Below, piece after piece: positions 1-13,800 of a stretch of 64,000 bases of DNA (the stretch's first letter is position 1; each line of letters begins with the position of its first letter). Under the pieces are notes generated by a model that saw nothing but the letters and a program-made list of their open reading frames with translations, had not been told where the DNA came from and searched no databases. The translations under genes and the position numbers were made by a program. The stretch covers positions 37,331,355 through 37,395,354 of the forward strand of contig NC_030854.1 in the NCBI RefSeq assembly GCF_000208745.1. The letters run 5' to 3'. Origin of the DNA: Theobroma cacao. Taxonomy: Eukaryota > Streptophyta > Magnoliopsida > Malvales > Malvaceae.

Positions 1-703
1 GCCTACCTCAAAGTTTTTTTATGTTCACCCCTTGGAGTTGGAATCATATTCTTCTGTTATGATGTATCAGATGCAATGAAATTAATATCAGTGCTTTCTA
101 AGCATTATAGTAGGAGATAGGATGGTGCTTTCCAAGTGAAATGGGATAGTCTTATCACAAGCTACACTCCCTAGAAAAGCATATTTCACAGTGAAAGAAC
201 AAGATATTGTCAAAACTTGAACATTTTTAACTGTGTATAGGAGAATGGTGGCTAGACCATGATTGAGCCAGGTGATCAGTTGTGCCCGTCAGCCATTCAA
301 AGCTAAGAGAATAACGTGAAGGCGATACTCAAGCTAGATATATATCTGGTAAAAACATAAGCAATCTCTAAACTGGGCAATATTCTTGTAAAGTGGCAAA
401 ACTTATGAGGACATGTATAACACTAATCATGGATGTCGAAAAGCATCCAACTAAAATAACCAAAAGGGAAAAAGATGGGGGGGGAGGGAACCCATTTTTT
501 GTGGCTTTGGGTGGAGGGGAATACCCAAAATTCTTGACTTGAGAATATGACTTATTGGCTTTAGTTTGAGTTAAGATTCTTACATTCCCATTCCAATGGA
601 ATCTTTAAAAAAGCTTTTGCCTTGCTCCTCCCCCTTCTAACTTTTTTCCACAAGGAATAGCATTCCGTGGTCATTTCTCACTTTCTATATCAGCCAATGC
701 TGT

Positions 704-748
704 CACGTGTGGTCAACAAATGATTGACCAGTAAGAATCCTACACGTG
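704..748. promoter_or_regulatory. Pair of G-box/ABRE-like CACGTG palindromes
   Basis: Two perfect CACGTG hexamers lie at 704-709 and 743-748. TTGACC or GGTCAA (W-box-like) cores sit between them. G-boxes bind plant bZIP and bHLH factors and often sit close to a transcription start. The nearest rightward ORF is more than 3 kb away, so the gene served is unknown and could lie to the left of the window. Confidence 0.3.
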
Positions 749-2330
749 TCTTGCTTATGATTGAAACTAGTCCTTAATGTGATTCTCTGCTGCTGGTGGG
801 TGTTTCTCTTTTAAGAGCTTCTTCTCAAGTCTTTGAAAAGTAAAATTATATATTAACACAGAATCTGTAAAAGGAAATGTAAGTACAAGGAAGAACAAAT
901 ATCCATGGTTCCCCTCCCTTTAAAGTGAAGAATAACAACTTTGGAGAGATGAGAAGGTAGTAACAGTTTGTGTATACCAGTAGGAAAAAGTTAACTATTC
1001 TTTTGTACTGCTCAAGCACAGAAACAGCTGGTTAGATATATGGACAAAAAGACTTTGAACATTGAACTGCATTTTGACAAAATCAGGGGGAAAGTTAAGC
1101 ACTTTTTTGTGTACTAAAGTTGGAATGATCATTATTGGGGTCCTTAAGGGACATGAAATGAAGTACTAGCACCTTGTTATCCTACAAATGGTTTAGGTAC
1201 ATGCACTTTTGGACATTAAGTAACTACTTTACTTGTCTGTCTAAACAAAAATACTATGTCTGTCAACATGACAATATGATAAGTGGGAAATGCAGAACTT
1301 GAACAAGACTAAAGGGTATCTCATTTCAATCTTGGTGCAGCCTAGAAACATGGTTGAGATCTGATTGGTAATGTATCACATCTTTAGTTAGTCTTAAAAC
1401 TAGAAAGAATTATCAGATCTTATAAGCATCCTGTTTTAGATGCTCTCACATGTTTTATTCATGGCAGGTTAGTTGTCATTAGTCATGGAATGAAAAAAAA
1501 AGGAAATGATTATATGGAAATGCACCCATCAAATTTATCTTACTCTTTGCTTCAGTGAATTTTCTTAAATATGATCATTGTCCATCAGACTGAAGCTAAT
1601 CTGATATTGTAAGTAGCAGGGTACCAAATAAAGCCTCTTCTGCAAATATATTCCTATCCACATGCCAGAAAACTATTTTGGGATTCTTCTTTTAATACTT
1701 TGTCTAAAGGTATTGATAGATTCTCCCAAACTGCATAAAATATCCTGACATATCAGAATCAAATGATTTTCCAAAAAGGCCAGTTGGAACTAATGTGTAG
1801 ACATTGTACAAAGGAATTGGAATTTTACTTATAATTGCTTGGGAAATGGACTCCTATAATCTCTACATAGATTGCTTATGTTTGTTTGTTGTTAGAAATT
1901 TCTTAAGCACTCATTTTAATGGGGTATCTGCATATCAGATATATCCTCATTCGTCAACAAGTTTTATTTCCCCTATATCTTGTTGGTCAATATGATTTCG
2001 CAGATTTGGTCTCGATAACTTAATATACGAATTTATTCTGCATTAGCTGTTGATCATGTAGATATTATTCTTTTTCTTTAATTTTAAATAGATATAGCAT
2101 AATTCCTGGTTATCGCCAAAGACCAGATCATTCACCGTAATGCTATAGCATAGGCATAATGAACTTGCAGTTGACACATTGCATAGCTTGCCAAATGCAA
2201 CTCAAGATAAACGAATCAAAGTTTTCTTTTATATATGTATATTAGTCCATGGTGATGGTTGACTAATATGTAGGTAGCATACATAGAACTTGTGCCAGAG
2301 GCCAAGCCAAAGGATAAAGACTTCATATCC

Positions 2331-2376
2331 TTAAGCGTGTATGTTTAAGGATGTAACTGCTTAAGCATGTATGTTT
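2331..2376 (+). repeat. Short tandem duplication, two copies of a 16-bp core
   Basis: TTAAGCGTGTATGTTT at 2331-2346 recurs as TTAAGCATGTATGTTT at 2361-2376 with one mismatch and a 30-bp period. This looks like a small local duplication with no obvious function. Confidence 0.6.
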
Positions 2377-3718
2377 CTGCTTTCGTTTATGCAGAGAGGA
2401 TGACAGAGAAACACATAGCTGATGGTGATGTGAAACTTCTTGCATCATGCATGATTACATAATGGATAATTCCATTTCTTCTACGTGCTGGTTCATGCAG
2501 GGAAAAGAAAGGGGGGGAATAATCTGCATGAGTTTATGGATTTGTACATTCATTCAGCTGACAACTCTGTATATATATGGAGAGGGATGTTTAAGAAACT
2601 TTTTCTAATAGTTTAATTAAGATAAGAAAGGTAATCAAATAGAGAAAGAAGAGGCGTATAGATTCATTACAAGAGAATCAAGAAAGCACACAAAAGCACA
2701 AAGTCAAGGGGCAAGTTGTCGTCTCCAGGGCCAGGGACTGTCATGTATTTCAACAAATGCAAGTATGGAAACAAGTACAATCCTTTGGTTTTTTTCTCTT
2801 CTTCTTTCCATAGGGTCCCAGGGTGCTTAGGATTCGCCGTTAAGGGGCCGGCTGTCTTATGCCAATTGAAGAATGCAAAAGATTTGGGTCCCCTCTTCCT
2901 CCTAAAGTATACTGCAAAGGCCTGAATAAGTACCAAACTTACTGAAGGAGACAAAATGGAATGTATTCCTTATTCCATTCCTTGCCTTCAAACAATCTCC
3001 AAGGAAGAGCATCTTTCACCCCTCCATTTTATTTTAGCTTTTTCTTGTATGTATCTAATTCCAAAGCTTCTAGGTGCCCCCAGTCAAAAGAATCTTCCTC
3101 TACATTCTCTTAAATATAACCAGTTAAAACTTTCTTTTGTGTCTCCATCTGCTCCCTTTAATACAGATAACATTGAACTAAACTTGTTTATATTCTCATT
3201 TAGTTTCACTGTGAACATTGACAACCCAAAAAAACGACTTCAACAACAAGGTGAGGAACAAAGGTATAAGAGTTCTGAGAATCTTCCTTGAAGTTGAGAG
3301 CATGGAGGGTGAGCTAGCTTTGAAGGTCTCGAGACAACATAGATAGTGGATTCCCCTCATCCAAGTCAGAAAATTCCTCCCCCTCTTAAAATCCGGGAAT
3401 AAGATTCTTGCCTTTGCCAGTAGGGACGAATACGAATGCTCCCAGCAAAAAAAATAAAAAAAGGATAAAAATTTGGTGGATCAATTCCAGTACCTAATGC
3501 AAGTCCTGAGGTGTGTCAGAAATTCAAATGGCTTGCACTGTCTTAGAATGGAAAGCAGACTTCGAAGGGTATGTGGCCCACAGTTAACAAAGTAGGAAGA
3601 GGGACAATATTTCTTTTCGAGTCACTGTGAATATTGGATCGGGTCAGGTGTTCCATCAGCTCTGTCCCAGATTCTATGCTTCTCCAAACTCCACCCCATC
3701 AGCCTCCCTATAATGCTT

Positions 3719-3724
3719 TATAAA
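3719..3724 (+). promoter_or_regulatory. TATA box, probable core promoter of the MYB-CC gene
   Basis: TATAAA lies in a C-rich context 298 bp upstream of the chosen ATG at 4017. A start of transcription about 30 bp downstream would give a 5' leader of roughly 265 nt, typical for this family. A leader intron cannot be excluded. This is inference from position and motif only. Confidence 0.45.
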
Positions 3725-4016
3725 GCCATGCTTGGGTTTACCTTTGGCTTGTGAGAAGTGGCCACTGGAGAGAGGTGATAAGCAAGAGCACCCTGGTGTA
3801 AAATTTCGTCAAGCAAAGGATCAGGTTGAGGAATTTTATCATAGAATATAGCATAATCAAGTTCCAGAATTAAGGGGCTAGCAGATAGAGATCAAAGAGA
3901 GGAAGGAACAAGCGCATCAGGTAAAAACAAAGCTGATCCTAAGCATGATAATCTAGTTGTAGGTGCTTCAACAACAGGCTATAAACTTACATTTCAGTTC
4001 GTTTTGGAGACAGAAA

Positions 4017-6023
4017 ATGTATCATCATCATCACCAACATCAAGGGAAGAACATCCATCCATCTTCAAGGATGCCTATTCCTCCTGAGAGGCATTTGTTC
4101 CTGCAAGGTGGAAATGGCCCTGGAGATTCTGGTCTCGTCCTCTCAACAGATGCCAAGCCAAGACTGAAGTGGACGCCTGACCTTCATGAACGCTTCATAG
4201 AAGCTGTCAATCAGCTTGGAGGAGCAGACAGTGAGTGCACAAAATTTGAAGATCAATTACCTTAATCCATGCATAAACTGGCCTATTAGGCTAATACAAA
4301 TATTTGTACTTTCTCTGTGCAGAGGCTACTCCAAAAACAGTCATGAAGCTAATGGGGATTCCTGGCCTTACCTTATACCATCTCAAGAGTCACCTTCAGG
4401 TAAATTATCGACATCATCTGGAGAATGTCTTCATATTCGTAAGAGGCTATCTTGAATGTTAAATCTAGCAGAGTACCAACTGCAATGAGACAATATCAAG
4501 GATGGCACTCCTGTCTACCATTCCATGAAGAAAGCTAGGTGGATAGATGGTTTACTGTTAAACCTTGTTTACCATGCTAGCTAGTATAATATGCCTTAAT
4601 GATCGCACCAAGTATGTTGGATTAAAACCAATCTTTAGCAGTGTTTAAGAGGGGGTTAAAGAATGTGGAGGGTCATTCCTTGTCGTCTTTCCCAGTCATT
4701 AGATCAAATAGAAAAACAATCCTGTTAGTTTTTGTGTTGCAAGTGCTAATTAAATCTCTCATTTTGGCTGCAGAAATACAGGCTCAGTAAAAATCTCCAT
4801 GGACAAGCTAATAATGGCAGTAACAAAATAGGTAAGAGGACAGTGTTCCCTTGTTGCTCCTTCAAATCATATTTTCCCTGTTGAGAGCAATCCTGAATAT
4901 TAAAGTTTAACTCAATGGGTATAGGTGCGGTTGCAATGGCAGGAGACAGAATGTCTGAAGCAAATGGGACTCATGTGAACAACTTAAGTATTGGACCTCA
5001 GGCAAACAAGTAAGAAGATTAAATAACCTTTCATAGATTTGCATTCAGTCATCTATTTGTTCGTATGCTAACTTTGATTTTCATAAATCCAGTGGCTTAC
5101 AAATAGGAGAAGCACTGCAAATGCAAATTGAAGTGCAGAGAAGGCTGCATGAGCAGCTTGAGGTACATATACAACATTAGAACTTTGAAATGATTTCAGT
5201 GTTGGTTATTTTTCTTTTGGCTGGTGGCTTGAAGTTAATAAAGGTAGTTAGCAGCATTCTGATAAGTTCTCAACTGAACCAGGTACAGCGACATTTGCAG
5301 CTTCGTATCGAGGCTCAAGGGAAATACTTACAGGCAGTGCTGGAAAAAGCCCAAGAAACTCTCGGAAGACAAAATTTGGGTTCCGTGGGGCTTGAAGCAG
5401 CCAAAGTTCAGCTTTCTGAACTGGTGTCTAAAGTGTCCAACCAATGCCTGAACTCTGCGTTTTCAGATTTGAAAGACTTGCAGGGCTTGTGCCCCCAGCA
5501 AACACAAGCAACACCACCCACTGATTGCTCAATGGATAGTTGCTTGACCTCCTGCGAAGGGTCTCAGAAGGAGCAAGAAATACACAACAATGGGATGTGT
5601 TTAAGACCTTATAATACTAGCGGTGCACTCTTGGAGCAAAGAGAGATAGCAGAAGACCCATTGCTACCTCAAACTGAGCTGAAGTCATTTGAAGACATAA
5701 AAGAGAACAAGATGTTTCTCTCCTCATTGGGCAAGGATGCAGAAAGAAGAATGTTTTTCGCTGATAGAAGCTCCAGCGATTTATCCATGAGTGTAGGATT
5801 ACAAGGAGAGAAAGGGAATGGCGGCAACAGCAGCAGTTTCTCGGAGGCAAAATTCAAAGGAAGGAATGAAGATGACAGTTTCCTAGACCGAGGAAACAAA
5901 AGGGCAGATGAAGTTAACAGACTACCATACTTTGCAACAAAGCTGGACTTGAATGTCCATGAAGAAAACGATGCAGCTTCAAGCTGCAAACAGTTTGACC
6001 TGAATGGTCTCAGCTGGAACTGA
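4017..6023 (+). CDS. MYB-CC (GARP) transcription factor, MYR1/MYR2 type
   Basis: Six exons join in frame: 4017-4230, 4323-4399, 4774-4831, 4925-5009, 5093-5162 and 5283-6023, giving 414 residues. Residues about 46-105 form a single GARP-type MYB repeat: KPRLKWTPDLHERF near the start and the SHLQKYR signature near the end. Residues about 163-215 form the MYB-CC coiled coil with LHEQLE at the exon 5/6 junction. The C-terminal half is acidic, Ser- and Asn-rich and ends in FDLNGLSWN, which I associate with Arabidopsis MYR1 (At5g18240) and MYR2 (At3g04030). The family acts in the nucleus as dimers; PHR1-type relatives bind phosphate-starvation elements, while MYR1/MYR2 are linked to flowering time under low light. 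An in-frame ATG at 3963 would add 18 residues, but the MYHHHHQHQGKN start fits the family. Intron phases agree throughout. Confidence 0.93.
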
Positions 6024-7865
6024 AAAGGGATCGTTCATGACTAGAGGAAAGTGAAAGAGACAGAGTTCAGTACATCGGCAATCCAATGTTAACCATCGGA
6101 AGAGGAGACTCGGTGCAAAAAACATGCTGCTCTCTCTCTGATTCAGGTCACCTTCCCCCAAACCAAAAATCAATTCAAATCTTAACTGAATAAGTTGTAG
6201 CAACAAAGCTAGATATTGCTTTTTGGCAACTACTTAATTATAACATTAGGTATCCACATCTGAATGTAGTTTATTTCTTTTTTACTGTATGCCATGTAGC
6301 AGACAAAAACCTGATGGAGTTCCAGGAAAAATGGCTTGATCTGATTAATGATTACAGCACTTCTCTTTTGTATCAGGATAATTAACTCCAATTTAACATA
6401 CTAATCCATGTTGTTCCTACTTGTTCTTGGTTCCATTTGTTGCCTGTGAAATCGGTGATAAACTCAAGAACAAACCCTTTTGAGCCCTGGAAAAAGCTGT
6501 GATTTTGTTGTTGGTCGTGGTTGAATGCATGGAAAATTTCCGAAGTAAATGAATTGTCTTAACTATATATAGGTTCTTCATAATCATAGTACTTTTGTCT
6601 GGTTTTTTCCATGTTCATGAAAACATATTTCCATGTAGTAAACCGTGTACACGTAATTACATGAAGCAATGCCATGCAAAATACACAGTGAAATAATTAT
6701 TCACATATGGGAAAAAAGTTACAATTACCCAATCAAAAAATAATTATTCACATACGTGAACCGAACATGTAATAAGAATTTGTTTTTCTTTTTTATTTTC
6801 TGAATTCTATTATTAAAACTTATCTTAGAATTTACTTAATTAATAGTATTAAAAATTGAAATTAAAGTCAAATGAGATGTTAATTATATGGCAAAGAAAA
6901 GGAATATAAAGAGAAGCAATGGATTGAAAAAGGAAGAAAAAACTCATTTGATTTATTTCTTTTTTATTGGTAAAAAGAAATAAAATTAAATCAAAATGAA
7001 AAGAAATCTGTTGGACTGAAGGTGTGACCCAGTCTAGCCCACGTTCTTTTTCTTTCTAGCCCAGCCCAATTTTTACAAATTAGCAATATTAGTAATTTTC
7101 CTTGGCTTAAATAGCAAAAATGCCTTTGAATTATGGTAACCAGGGGTAAATTCGTGCATTGTACACAGCTTGTCCAGTTTATACTTTCCCGATGCGATCC
7201 ACCCATCACACACGTTACAACTCTCCTCCTCTAGGGTTCATGTGACAAAATTTGAGAGTTTTTTTATTTATATTCAAATAAGTACTCAATTTAAATAAAA
7301 TTAATTATCATTAAATTTAATATCAATTGATAATTTTTGTTTATGCAACGTATGATATAAGTAATTGACGTGATCGATATAATTGGTCACGTTAATTACC
7401 ATGTGGTTATATTACGTTAATTTGCCAAGTCATATATCACATGGGTATATCTGATTATAGTTAATTTTTTGTTAAAAATAGAGTTTGTTTGTGTATAAAT
7501 TAAATTAAAAATTGGTTACAATAAAATCTGAGGTACTTAATTGAAAAACAATCATAGGACAGGGGCTTTTTCACTATTTAAGCGTTTTCTATTCATTTCT
7601 TTTTTAATCCCTCAACACGGTGCCGTAGGAAACTCCACTCCCCGATTGGCGATATATCGTCGTCTTCTCTATCCATTAATTTTACAGCAAATAAAAGCCC
7701 TAAAGAGCGAAACGATCTTAAAACTCAGTGAGTCAAGCGAAATTTTCACTCGACACTGCGAAAACTATAAATATTGGAGAAGTCAATCTCTGCTAGGGTT
7801 TTTCATTTCTCTCATTTGGATGATAACTTCTCTCTAATTGGCCTCCGAAACTTTCCGATTCAACA
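6024..7865. other. 3' UTR of the MYB-CC gene, intergenic DNA and NOT3 promoter/leader
   Basis: The first 300 bp are probably the MYB-CC 3' UTR. From about 6.7 to 7.5 kb the sequence is AT-rich and contains a foldback element (7273-7545). TATTTAA at 7575-7581 lies about 290 bp upstream of the NOT3 start codon and is a plausible TATA element. No other coding sequence is evident; the 98-residue open frame at 7541 overlaps the NOT3 leader and looks incidental. Confidence 0.5.
7273..7545. repeat. Foldback (MITE-like) element with inverted ends
   Basis: TTCAAATAAGTAC at 7273-7285 is matched by GTACTTAATTGAA at 7533-7545, an inverted repeat with one mismatch. AT-rich sequence between them is itself partly inverted (AATAAAATTAATT against AATTAAATTAAAAATT). 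Two further ACGTTAATT/AATTGACGT type motifs lie in the middle. There is no clear target-site duplication and no coding capacity, so the class is uncertain. Confidence 0.35.
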
Positions 7866-10800
7866 ATGGGAGCAAGTCGCAAGCTTCAAGGAGAGATTGA
7901 TCGTGTTCTCAAGAAGGTCCAAGAAGGCGTCGATGTCTTCGATAGCATCTGGAACAAGGTTGCCTTTAAATTTACATCAATTCAAATTTTTTATTTTTTG
8001 CTTGGTTCCCTAGAAAATGCAGGAAAGTTGACACTAGAATGATAGTTCCGGTGAAATTGAAGTGAATATTGCTGCAACAATAATCTCGCTCCTTTTTGAA
8101 GTGTTTTTGGAGCTATTTTAAATTTGTTTTATTAATGATTAGCTTGATTTCAATGTAATCTTAGTAGAAAAGGCAGAAAGAGAAGGTGTTAAAGATTTTA
8201 AAGATGTTTTTTTTTTTGTTCAAATAATTAGTTTATCTGTAGTGCAAATTGAGCTGTGAGTTGTTGATTATTGGTTTTTTCGATTATATTGTTGCTTTAG
8301 GTTTACGATACTGATAATGCCAATCAGAAGGAAAAGTTTGAGGCTGACTTGAAGAAGGAAATCAAGAAGCTGCAAAGGTATAGGGACCAGATCAAGACAT
8401 GGATTCAATCAAGCGAAATCAAGGACAAAAAAGTTAGTTGCTTGTTTCATTCTCCTTTTAAATGATTGTGCCATTATTTGATTTGTTTGAATGCCTCTGA
8501 GTAATTCTTGTAATTATATTTGCATTTCTTACTGTTATCTCATAGTCTCTACGTGGTGTCTTTGAATGACCTTTGCCTTTAGTGATGCTGGTGTAGTTGT
8601 ATTTATTTATTTGAAACTGATTGTGATTTTTTTTTTCCTTTTGATGTATGTCAACATAGGTTAGTGCCTCTTATGAGCAGGCCCTGGTGGATGCTCGCAA
8701 ACAAATTGAGCGAGAAATGGAAAGATTTAAGATCTGTGAGAAGGAGACTAAGACGAAAGCATTCTCTAAAGAAGGCTTGGGCCAACAACCCAAAACTGTA
8801 AGTGTCATGCATGATTTTTCATTGTTTCTATTACCAATTAATGAACAGCAACAGCAATCATCAACAAACTTAGCCTTCTGCCAATACATGGAGTCGGCTG
8901 TATGGGTTCAAGTGGACTAAAGACCTCTAAGTGGTGTAATTGAATCCTTGGCCTTGTGTTTTGTTTGGTGGTATTCAACCATCATAGTCAAACATTAGTT
9001 GTGGACTTATCTATGAGTAGTATAGATAGACATGACTGATCCGTTTTTCTTACAAACTCTTCCTTTCCTCATCTTTCCCAGAGTATTACATCTGTCTTCA
9101 CATCTTGAAACTTCTACCTCAACTGTATGAAATTAATAATGATCGGAAGCATGACTGTATTTGAAAAATGTGTGATGTGTCAATTTCACTGTAGGATCCG
9201 AAGGAGAAGGCTAAATCAGAAACAAGGGATTGGTTGAACAATGTGGTATGAAATCTAACCTTTCTGCCCTTTTTTCTTGCTTTTGTGTCTAAAATGGCTG
9301 CAAACCCTTTATCGTGCAAGTTTTAGTTATTGCTAATATGTTTTCCATTCTATCAGTTTTTCCTGTGTATGATGGTGTTTTGGAGTAATTATTACATTTT
9401 TTTTCTTAAGCTTAGTTATATCTTGAAACTGCCATGTAACGATAGACTCTTTCTGAAAGTAGGTTGGGGAGTTAGAATCCCAGATTGATAATTTTGAAGC
9501 TGAGTTGGAGGGGCTGACCGTGAAGAAAGGAAAGACAAGACCACCTAGACTGGTAGAACTGAAAGAGAAAATACATCTTCTGAGGCTACATACTTGTCTC
9601 TCTGGTTTTGATATAACTTTCTTTTTCTTGTTTTCCTCCCCTCAGATACACTTGGAGGCATCAATTACACGGCACAAAGCTCATATAATGAAGTTAGAAT
9701 TGATTTTGAGATTATTGGACAATGATGAATTGAGTCCTGAGCAAGTCAATGATGTGAAAGACTTCTTGGACGATTATGTGGAACGGAATCAGGTTTTGTT
9801 TTATGAAAATTTTATCTTGTTCTGTTTTTTGATCCCAAGCAGCAGTTTTTGGGGTGTTAAAAGGATCTGCCATTTTTCTTCTAAATCATTTATTCTTACA
9901 AAATAGCATCATCTATATGCTCTCTTCTGGCCTTTTTTGTGGTTTTTCCTCTGTTAATGTTTTTTTTTTTTCTAATTACTTTTGTAGGAGGACTTCGATA
10001 ACTTTAGTGAAGTTGATGATCTCTACCACTCATTACCTCTAGACAAGGTGGAGTCTCTTGAAGATTTAGTTACAATTGGCCCTCTTTCCAAGGTAAACTT
10101 TTGCAAAGTTGGTTTTGCTTGAAGATTCTTGTACCATGATTTAGAGCTTGTAATTCAAATCAGTTTTCCCTTGTGAAACTGCAACTTGCTAAGGCATGCT
10201 CTTTAGGGCATATTGTTTTTACAAATTTTACTTGAACAAGCCTCTTATCTTGTATATGGTGTTCAATGATTTCAATGTATGAGCTGGGTTCTTAGATTTT
10301 AAGTGAACAGTGCATGAAATGGCTTCTTTCATGGAAAATAACTTGGAAAAGGAAATCATAATTTTAAGCAGGGTGCACCAATTCTTAACTTGAAGACGTC
10401 TTTGGCCACATCAGCATCTCAAGTGCCTGTGAGTGCTTTCTCTCTCTCTCTCTCTCTTTTGGATATCTGTTGATGCACTTACATTTATAAACATGTGCCA
10501 AGTTTTCCTATATAAGCTGCTTCATTATTAGTTGATGGCATAATGCTCACTTAATGTCTTAAAATGGATTATGTTTTGATCTAATGAGCAGGGTAGTTCC
10601 TCCCAGGAGCATGTTGAAGATACAGCTTCTCAGGATAGTAATTCTGATGTCGCGAGGACTCCACCTTCAAAAAGTAGTGCAACCAATTCATCTGCTGCAG
10701 CAACACCAACTGGGAGCCATGCTACACCTGCTCCAGTGAATCTTCCACCTCATAGTATGTCTGGTGCTTCAACTGCTTCAGTTGTTCTTCCAGGTTCAAG

Positions 10801-13800
10801 TTCTGCTCGAGGTGTCTTGGAAAGCGCTGGCACTACCAATCCTTCATCTCCTGTAAATTTGCCAAATGCTACAAAAGAAGAAGATATCACAAGCTTCCCT
10901 GGCCGTAGGCCATCTCCATCTCTTGCTGATACTGGAGTACGAGGCATTGGTAGAGGAGGCCTCTCCAGTCAGCCTTCATCTAGTATCCCCCTTGTTTCTG
11001 GAAGTGCAACTTCTAGCAATGGAGCTCTTGGTGTTGTCCCTTCTGTCTCTGACGTGGCAAAACGAAATATTTTGGGGGCTGATGAGAGACTTGGGAATAG
11101 TAGCATGGGGCAATCTTTGGTATCCCCTCTTAGTAATAGAATGATCTTGCCTCAGGCAACCAAGGCTAATGATGGCAGTGCACCTGTTGATTCTAGTAAC
11201 CCTAGTGAGTCTGCTGGACTACCTGGCAGAGGTTTTTCCCCTTCAATGGTTTCTGGTATGCAGTGGAGGGCTGGAAGTTCCTTTCAGAATCAAAATGAGC
11301 TGGTATGCTAGTTTGCCATGTATCTGTGTTTGTGCACTAAATGGGTCATGATTGATATAGTAGCTAATTTGTTTGTATTTTCAGGGGCAGTTTCGTGGAA
11401 GAACTGAGATAGCACCTGATATAAGGGAGAAATTTTTGCAACGGCTCCAGCAAGTGCAGCAACAAGGCCATAGCAACCTACTTAGCATTCCTCCTCTTGC
11501 TGGCGGAAACCATAAGCAGTTTTCTGCTCAACAGCAAAACCCACTCATGCAGCAGGTGCTCTTTCTTAGATTACTTACTTCTCTCATTTTCCCTGATCCA
11601 AGCTGTTAAACTCCTTACAATCAAGGTTTAAAACAAATCTAGTTTTTTGTTGTCAGTTCATGTTACATATATATGATGAATGTATGCACTGCAAATTGGT
11701 GGGAAGTCAGATTGGCTTTCTTTCAAGAGAGATAGTAAAAAATAATCTTTTATGCTCTTATGTTGTCAGTTCAATTCTCAAAGCTCAGCTCTCTCTATCC
11801 AACCTGGTATGGGACTTGGTGGCCAAGCGCCCAGTCTTAATAGTGTTACATCTGCCAGCTTACAGCAGTCACCAAATTCCATACACCAGCAGTCTAGTCA
11901 GCAGGCATTGGCAACAAGTGTTCCAAAGGATGCTGGTAACATTCATTTGCTTAGTTTTCCTTTTGAGTCTTATATATATATTTGAAGGGTGAGGTCTTTG
12001 AGGAGTTTGTGAAAGATATCATATCATCCAAGTTTTTTGAGTACTTGCTATGCAGGAGGCTCATCAAACGGTAAATCATTCTATATAATGTAAAGGGTTG
12101 CACAATGATGAACCCCCTTTTGCCACCCCTTGTTTCTCTCTCTCTCTCTCTCTTTTCTTTTCTTTTTTTTTTTTCATATGCTATGGCACCATTTGGTTTT
12201 TTCTATAGCAATTGGTGGAATATTTCTTCAAACATATTATAATAGCAGAAGCTATCTTTAGAAAACCTGTTATTGAAGTGCACAGTGTGTGTGGCTGTTC
12301 TATGAGTAGTCCTGAGAAAGAAATGGAACGTTGCTTTTAATTTATCATCCAGAGATTTCTTGCTTTTTTTTCTATGTTTTCGACAGGAGACTTAATTTGG
12401 TCTTGCATAATACTTCTATGTTTTGACCAAGAGCTTAATACATATGCAGATGTTGGTCATGCAAAAGTTGAGGAGCAACAACCACAGAATTTACCTGATG
12501 ATTCAAGTTCTGAAGCTGTTCCAACGTCTGGGCTTGCTAAGAATCTCATGAATGAGGATGAAATGAAAGCTCCATATGCAATTGATTCTCCTGTATGTTG
12601 AATACTTCTTAATCTTATCTATTCTATCATAGTTATTATAGCTGGTGTGGTACTGTTTCTGTTCATATTCCATCTTCTGTTAGGATCATCATCACTTTGG
12701 TCACTTTGAATTGGTAATCTGTAGGTCATCCAGTTAGTGTAAGTCCTTGATTTGTGAAATTATATGCGTGTGGCTTGACTAGATAGAGTAAAAAGATGTG
12801 TGGGCCTGAATAATATAAAATTAACATTTTCATCTCATTTTGGTTTTGAAAAGATGTTTTTGTTTTCTACATAGAGTATGGTCTTAAAGGTGAATGTTTG
12901 TTGCAAAAATGTGAGGGATCAAGATGACTGAAGTGGTTTGTAAATGGTTCTTTGCTACAGGCAGCCGTATCAGGCTCTTTGACAGAACCGGCTCAAGTTA
13001 TTAGGGACACTGATCTTTCTCCTGGACAACCCTTACAAACCAGCCAGTCTTCTAGCAGTCTTGGTGTTATTGGCCGGAGAAGTGTTTCTGACCTTGGTGC
13101 CATTGGTGACAACCTCAGTGGGTCAACAAATTCCGGAGGAATGCATGATCAAATATACAATTTGCAGATGCTTGAGGCTGCATATTTTAAAATTCCCCAA
13201 CCTAAAGACTCAGAACGTCCAAGGAGCTACACTCCAGTATGGGGTTTTCCAAGAGTCTTCTCTTGTTCTTTTTCCTTCTTTCAAAAGAAAGTCTTTAGAC
13301 AACAATTTTATAGGTGTCAAGTAATTGTGATTTGCTTGTATAATACAGAAGCACCCTGCAGCCACGCCTGCTAGCTACCCTCAAGTTCAGGCACCTATTG
13401 TGAATAATCCTGCCTTCTGGGAACGCTTAAGCATTGATGGATATGGCACTGGCACTGATACACTGTTCTTTGCCTTTTACTATCAACAGGTAAATAGGTT
13501 ACTACTCTCTCACTTCCTCTTTCTTGCAATGCAATCACTTGGAGCTCTCCAACATGTCAAATTTTGTGCAGAACACTTACCAACAATATCTGGCTGCAAA
13601 GGAGCTGAAGAAGCAATCTTGGAGATACCATAGGAAATACAACACATGGTTTCAGCGGCACGAGGAGCCAAAAATTGCCACGGATGAATTCGAACAGGGA
13701 ACCTATGTATACTTCGATTTTCACATAGCAAATGATGACCACCAACATGGATGGTAAGTCGGCCTGGATTTCATTGTCTTTTCAAATGATTTAACCATAC

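Larger units (their letters stand above)
1..3700. other. Intergenic DNA upstream of the MYB-CC gene
   Basis: No coding region is supported here. Open frames of 60-111 codons near 1.8 kb and 2.7-3.3 kb have no recognisable domain, overlap each other on both strands and lack intron context. I see two palindromic G-boxes at 704 and 743, a short tandem duplication at 2331-2376, and a TATATATATGG stretch near 2569 that could be a distal promoter. The left part may hold the promoter or 3' end of a gene outside the window. Confidence 0.5.

Noticed and set aside
2667..3291. Open frames of 69-111 codons on both strands
   Set aside because: They overlap each other, have no domain or neighbours in phase, and contain low-complexity text; they look incidental.
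7541..8013. Two overlapping plus-strand frames ahead of NOT3
   Set aside because: They cover the NOT3 leader and first exon in other frames and do not continue across introns.
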